Shown here piece after piece: positions 62,201-64,000 of a stretch of DNA of 64,000 bases. Location: contig OY970827.1 in NCBI GenBank assembly GCA_963853835.1, forward strand, positions 80,183,234 through 80,247,233, in the 5' to 3' direction. This DNA comes from Calendula officinalis (lineage: Eukaryota; Streptophyta; Magnoliopsida; Asterales; Asteraceae). A program made the translations under genes and the position numbers. Numbering within the stretch: position 1 is the first letter of the stretch; every line of letters starts with the position of its first letter. The notes beneath the pieces are model-generated. The model was not told the origin of the DNA. It saw only the letters and a list, made by a program, of their open reading frames with translations, and did not search any database.

Positions 62201-63927
62201 TTCCCGTGGCAGCAATATGTTAAATTAGGAGCCATTCTTCGTCATTTTGGATACACGGTTGTTGCTCTTCATGGAAGTTTACAAACAGAAATTCAGGTAC
62301 TCTTTCATCACTATTATTTGCTTGACATAGTCACTAATCAACAAATCTCTGACAATCATAGACCTAAAATAACCTAAAGGCTATGGTTAAGAGATAATAT
62401 CATAGTGAATCTCACAATAATTTATTATTTTTGCCATATCAAATTTTCAATAAAAAATTAATTAACAAAAAGTTTTTGTCAAAAACATATTCATGAAAAG
62501 TCCCTCAAATAGTTAACATTTTTCTAAAAAAAATTATTTTATAAATGCTTCTGACAATTTTTATGATATTTATAAAACTTAAATTTTTTTAAACACATCT
62601 CATATAAATTATTTTTATAACATCTCATTTGTAATTATAAAAATAAACAGCGATAAAGTATTTGTTAACGTTAATTTATATAATTAATTGTTATTTGTTA
62701 TATTTTTAAAAATCAACGAATACTAGTCAAAATATAATTTTTCTAGAATGCAAATTCATATTATTTATTAACTAATTTAAATATAATAAAGAATTTACCT
62801 ATAAATATATTTAGAGTTTAAAATGAAAAATTATTAAATTTATGAGTTAAAGAAAAGAAACAATGTAACATTATTAACCGATTACAGAAAATTAAGCATC
62901 TATTTAAAATTATAAGAAAAATTATTTTATTTATTGAAATGATAAAAAGTTATTCAAAATTTTATATTCAAATAGTAAAAGCTTTTAAATAACTTCACAC
63001 TTGAGATGAGATGGTCTAATAACCGTAAGAAAGTGACAACTTAATACCACACACCACTTTAGTATACTTATACTATAAAACTGTAATTCAACCACCAAAA
63101 ACACCTTAACTATAACCCATAGGGCTACGTTTTCCCTAAAAAGGAGGCCTTTTTATGGACAATTGACATATAGTACACTTTATCTTACAATTATTGTTAC
63201 ACATAACTTTTAGTGACAATTGACATTCAAAATATAAGGTACGAAGAAACTTGTCGCTAAAACTATCACATACTTTATCTTACAATTACTATGTCGAATT
63301 TGATCCCTCTATTTCCAGACACCAAAATCAGTTCGATTGCTGTTCAAGGATCCATGCACTCGACTAGCAACCGAATTATCCAAAGCCCTATCGGAACTAG
63401 CGGATAGCGTACGAAACCGTCGCCAATGTTCACCAGAAATACTCTCGGATCACCTTCACAAAGCCTTACAAGACCTTGACACCGCCTTGAAATCCCAACC
63501 ACGCCTCTTTCTCGGGCCAAACGGGCCTAACAACACTGCCAACATGCTGGCCCTAGTGGCCCAAACAGCCCGAGGATTAAGACCCGAAAAGCAGTTATCA
63601 AGTGTAAAAACAGAATCATCAGCATTATCTGAGTGGAGATCAAAACGGGGTTCCAAGAAAACGGTTGAGGCCGAGAAAAAGTTCTTGAGGCCCACACTGA
63701 GCAAGATTGCAATAACAAGTCTAGAATTCTCGGAGGCGTTGCCGTTTGCGGCGTTCGCGGCGTTGTTGGTTGAAGCGGTTGCAAAACTTGATCTTGTGAT
63801 AGAAGAAGTAGAAGAATTGGGGAGGATTGCTTGTTTTAAAGAGTTTGAAGTTGGACATGATGTGATTTTGAATGTGGATGAGAGATCTAAGATGGAAATT
63901 AATTTGCCTTCTAATGCTAATGAGTAA
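59273..63927 (+). CDS. ALMT: Aluminium-activated malate transporter (ALMT family), six exons
   Basis: Exons 59273-59567, 59917-60057, 60245-60517, 61128-61249, 62153-62296 and 63319-63927. All junctions are GT-AG, the phases agree (1,1,1,0,0), and the total is 1,584 nt, giving 527 residues. The N-terminal half has the ALMT pattern DDPRKAIHSLKVGLSLTL, WAVMTVVVVLEFTAGATL, KGLNRGLGTLLAG and SYRVDD, with about six membrane segments (near 58-76, 82-95, 110-126, 131-146, 166-181 and 197-215). The soluble C-terminal half has the family motif WEPRH and a basic SKRGSKK stretch. ALMTs are anion channels for malate, chloride or sulphate in the plasma membrane or tonoplast. Words such as YVKKNYDYGVVIFLLTFNLI suggest the ALMT12-14 (QUAC1-type guard-cell) clade, but this needs a tree. 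The ATG at 59273 is the first in frame that I see. The gene looks intact. Confidence 0.92.
59660..59890. mobile_element. Foldback MITE in ALMT intron 1
   Basis: The left arm ggatccggtgatactaaaaa, followed by tggtgagaaccgtaa and gataattct, is inverted on the right (agaattatcattacagttct, accaaaatttgagtgctcat, ccgatc). The ends resemble family C at 23050. It fills most of intron 1 up to near the acceptor. Confidence 0.65.
61403..61752. repeat. Long imperfect inverted repeat in ALMT intron 4
   Basis: Arms of about 150 bp: tagtcgcgccaccaaa, tcgatccatcctcaacc, ctccagttgttccg, acgttctatcgacctgcg, caaaacaccaactcct and tcaattgtctgaatcaa. All recur inverted between 61590 and 61752 with scattered mismatches, around a short loop. 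No coding. It lies within a transcribed intron. Confidence 0.8.
62297..63318 (+). other. ALMT intron 5, AT-rich
   Basis: Large AT-rich intron between exons ending and starting with GT and AG. No inserted gene or clear element was recognised. Confidence 0.7.
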
Positions 63928-64000
63928 TTTCAAAGACCATGACTCTAATTCATGTGATCTTGTAACTTATGTGATGCATGCCCATTCAAATAATAATTCA

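Overview
This is plant nuclear DNA: AT-rich, dominated by retrotransposons and MITEs, with intron-containing genes of eudicot type. The style of the large Ty1/copia elements (very long Gag, third ORF, ACTACTGG-rich linkers) makes me think of Asteraceae. That is recognition from memory, not something the sequence proves.

Layout. 1-8439: old transposon debris on the minus strand: a copia gag N-terminus at the left edge, a terminal-inverted-repeat (TIR) element between two (TA)n microsatellites (1.79-3.43 kb), a probable LTR remnant (4.65-5.5 kb) and a decayed copia gag/protease/integrase fragment (6.3-8.25 kb). 8440-19946: complete copia element (copy 1, minus strand, 11.5 kb) with two 618-bp LTRs, a CATTC target duplication, tRNA-iMet primer site and purine tract. 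It carries gag, pol and a third ORF of about 1,160 codons, all broken. 19952-28640: a hAT MITE, then a cluster of (TA)n microsatellites hosting three families of inverted-repeat elements, an LTR remnant and a hAT transposase fossil. 28640-37619: Stowaway MITEs, a Helitron-like end and a solo LTR (AAACG duplication) with a hAT MITE nested in it. 38269-40161: intact single-exon MYC2-like bHLH gene, with tRNA-derived SINE heads and the solo LTR directly upstream. 40162-45633: MITEs and foldbacks, one nested. 45634-47710: truncated, frameshifted four-exon pseudogene of the plant EYES ABSENT phosphatase (minus strand). About 48215-57815: second copy of the same copia element (copy 2, minus strand) with intact gag and pol but lacking the end of ORF3 and its 3' LTR. 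59273-63927: six-exon aluminium-activated malate transporter (ALMT) gene.

The most unusual system is the copia family itself. The octamer CAGTAGTA is massively repeated in the LTR U3 and again in the pol-ORF3 spacer. In both places it lies upstream of a TATA box, so the element appears to have two promoters with the same cis-architecture, one for gag-pol and one for ORF3. The octamer also occurs inside coding linkers of gag, pol and ORF3, nearly always in the same codon phase, as if it were kept as DNA. I infer, without proof, that the family has a self-recognition or self-activation system in which ORF3 might be the cognate factor.
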